Assembly (NCBI GenBank): GCA_031278755.1
Contig: JAITJV010000290.1
Coordinates: 1 to 6,013, forward strand
DNA length: 6,013 nucleotides
Origin: Treponema sp.
Lineage (GTDB): Bacteria; Spirochaetota; Spirochaetia; Treponematales; Breznakiellaceae
Direction of reading: 5' to 3'
The notes under the pieces were generated by a model. That model saw nothing but the letters and a program-made list of their open reading frames with translations. It was not told the origin of the DNA and did no database searches. The position numbers and the translations under genes were made by a program. Below, in pieces: positions 5,793-6,013 of the stretch (position 1 is its first letter; each line of letters starts with the position of its first letter).

Positions 5793-5821
5793 AAATTATT
5801 ACATATTTACTATTTTGTCAA
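5793..5821 (-). promoter_or_regulatory. Promoter of the lipoprotein gene
   Basis: On the minus strand a perfect TTGACA -35 box occupies 5816-5821. Possible -10 boxes are AATAAT at 5795-5800 (15-nt spacer, with an upstream TGn extension) or TAATTT at 5793-5798 (17-nt spacer). Transcription would start near 5786 and give a leader of about 63 nt. Confidence 0.65.
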
Positions 5822-6013
5822 GCGTTATTTTTAAAATTCATAACCTTTAGGAAACATGCTGCATAACAAGATGTGTGTGAATTTTAGACATTCCCGAATG
5901 AAGAACCCCGCCGCAAGCAGCGGGGTATCTTCGTTCCGAGAAGAATGTGATTGTATGTGGGGATACATACCATATTTCGTAGACGTTACAATAATCAACC
6001 GCCCCAAGGGGCG
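5822..6013. other. Right-edge non-coding stretch with four compact hairpins (possible mobile-element or REP-like end)
   Basis: No coding frame was recognised here. Hairpins in order: CATT-CCCG-AATG (5889-5900); GAAGA and ACCCCGC (5900-5911) with GCGGGGT and TCTTC (5920-5932), 12 bp with one bulged A; GTATGT (5953-5958) with ACATAC (5965-5970); and CGCCCC-AA-GGGGCG (6000-6013), which reaches the edge and may extend beyond it. Closely packed hairpins of this kind occur at the ends of IS200/IS605-type elements, in REP/BIME repeats and in structured RNAs. Which one applies cannot be decided without the sequence to the right. Confidence 0.45.

Noticed and set aside
1..6013. tRNA, rRNA, CRISPR array, toxin-antitoxin pair or phage module
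   Set aside because: No cloverleaf, no regularly spaced direct repeats and no paired small genes were seen. The single XRE regulator lacks a visible partner within the window.

Overview
The window looks like chromosomal DNA of a spirochaete, most plausibly a moderately GC-rich Treponema relative such as the gut-associated lineages. This is an inference from the gene content (a LolA-like protein, a RodZ-like protein and RimO in one run, plus short lipoproteins with relaxed lipoboxes) and from general style. No single sequence here proves the genus.

Layout. (1) Positions 1-314, minus strand: the N-terminal part of an XRE-family DNA-binding regulator that runs off the left edge. A GTGAT-type inverted repeat lies just upstream of it. 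(2) Positions 458-1480, minus strand: an exported or lipidated M15-type zinc peptidase (peptidoglycan hydrolase fold) with its own terminator-like hairpin. (3) Positions 1481-1918: a non-coding divergent region. It holds a hairpin beside the peptidase start, short CCGGAG repeats, a good sigma-70-like promoter on the plus strand, and then five back-to-back hairpins filling about 190 bases up to the next gene. (4) Positions 1919-5028, plus strand: a tight three-gene operon of a LolA-like periplasmic carrier, a RodZ-like membrane HTH protein and the ribosomal protein S12 methylthiotransferase RimO. Spacing is 17 nt and then 0 nt. (5) Positions 5082-5723, minus strand: an AT-rich orphan lipoprotein gene with a clear promoter and ribosome-binding site, convergent with rimO. 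(6) Positions 5822-6013: no gene seen, but a cluster of four compact hairpins reaching the right edge, possibly the end of a mobile or REP-like element.

Functionally the window is dominated by the cell envelope: lipoprotein transport (LolA-like), the cell-shape scaffold (RodZ), wall cleavage (M15 peptidase) and a lipoprotein. RimO, a ribosome-modifying radical SAM enzyme, is co-transcribed with the first two. The strongest undescribed signal is the five-hairpin leader between the promoter near 1668-1696 and the LolA-like start at 1919. Next are a related palindrome in the leader of the lipoprotein gene and the hairpin cluster at the right edge. Function for all of these is inference; the base pairing itself can be read directly.
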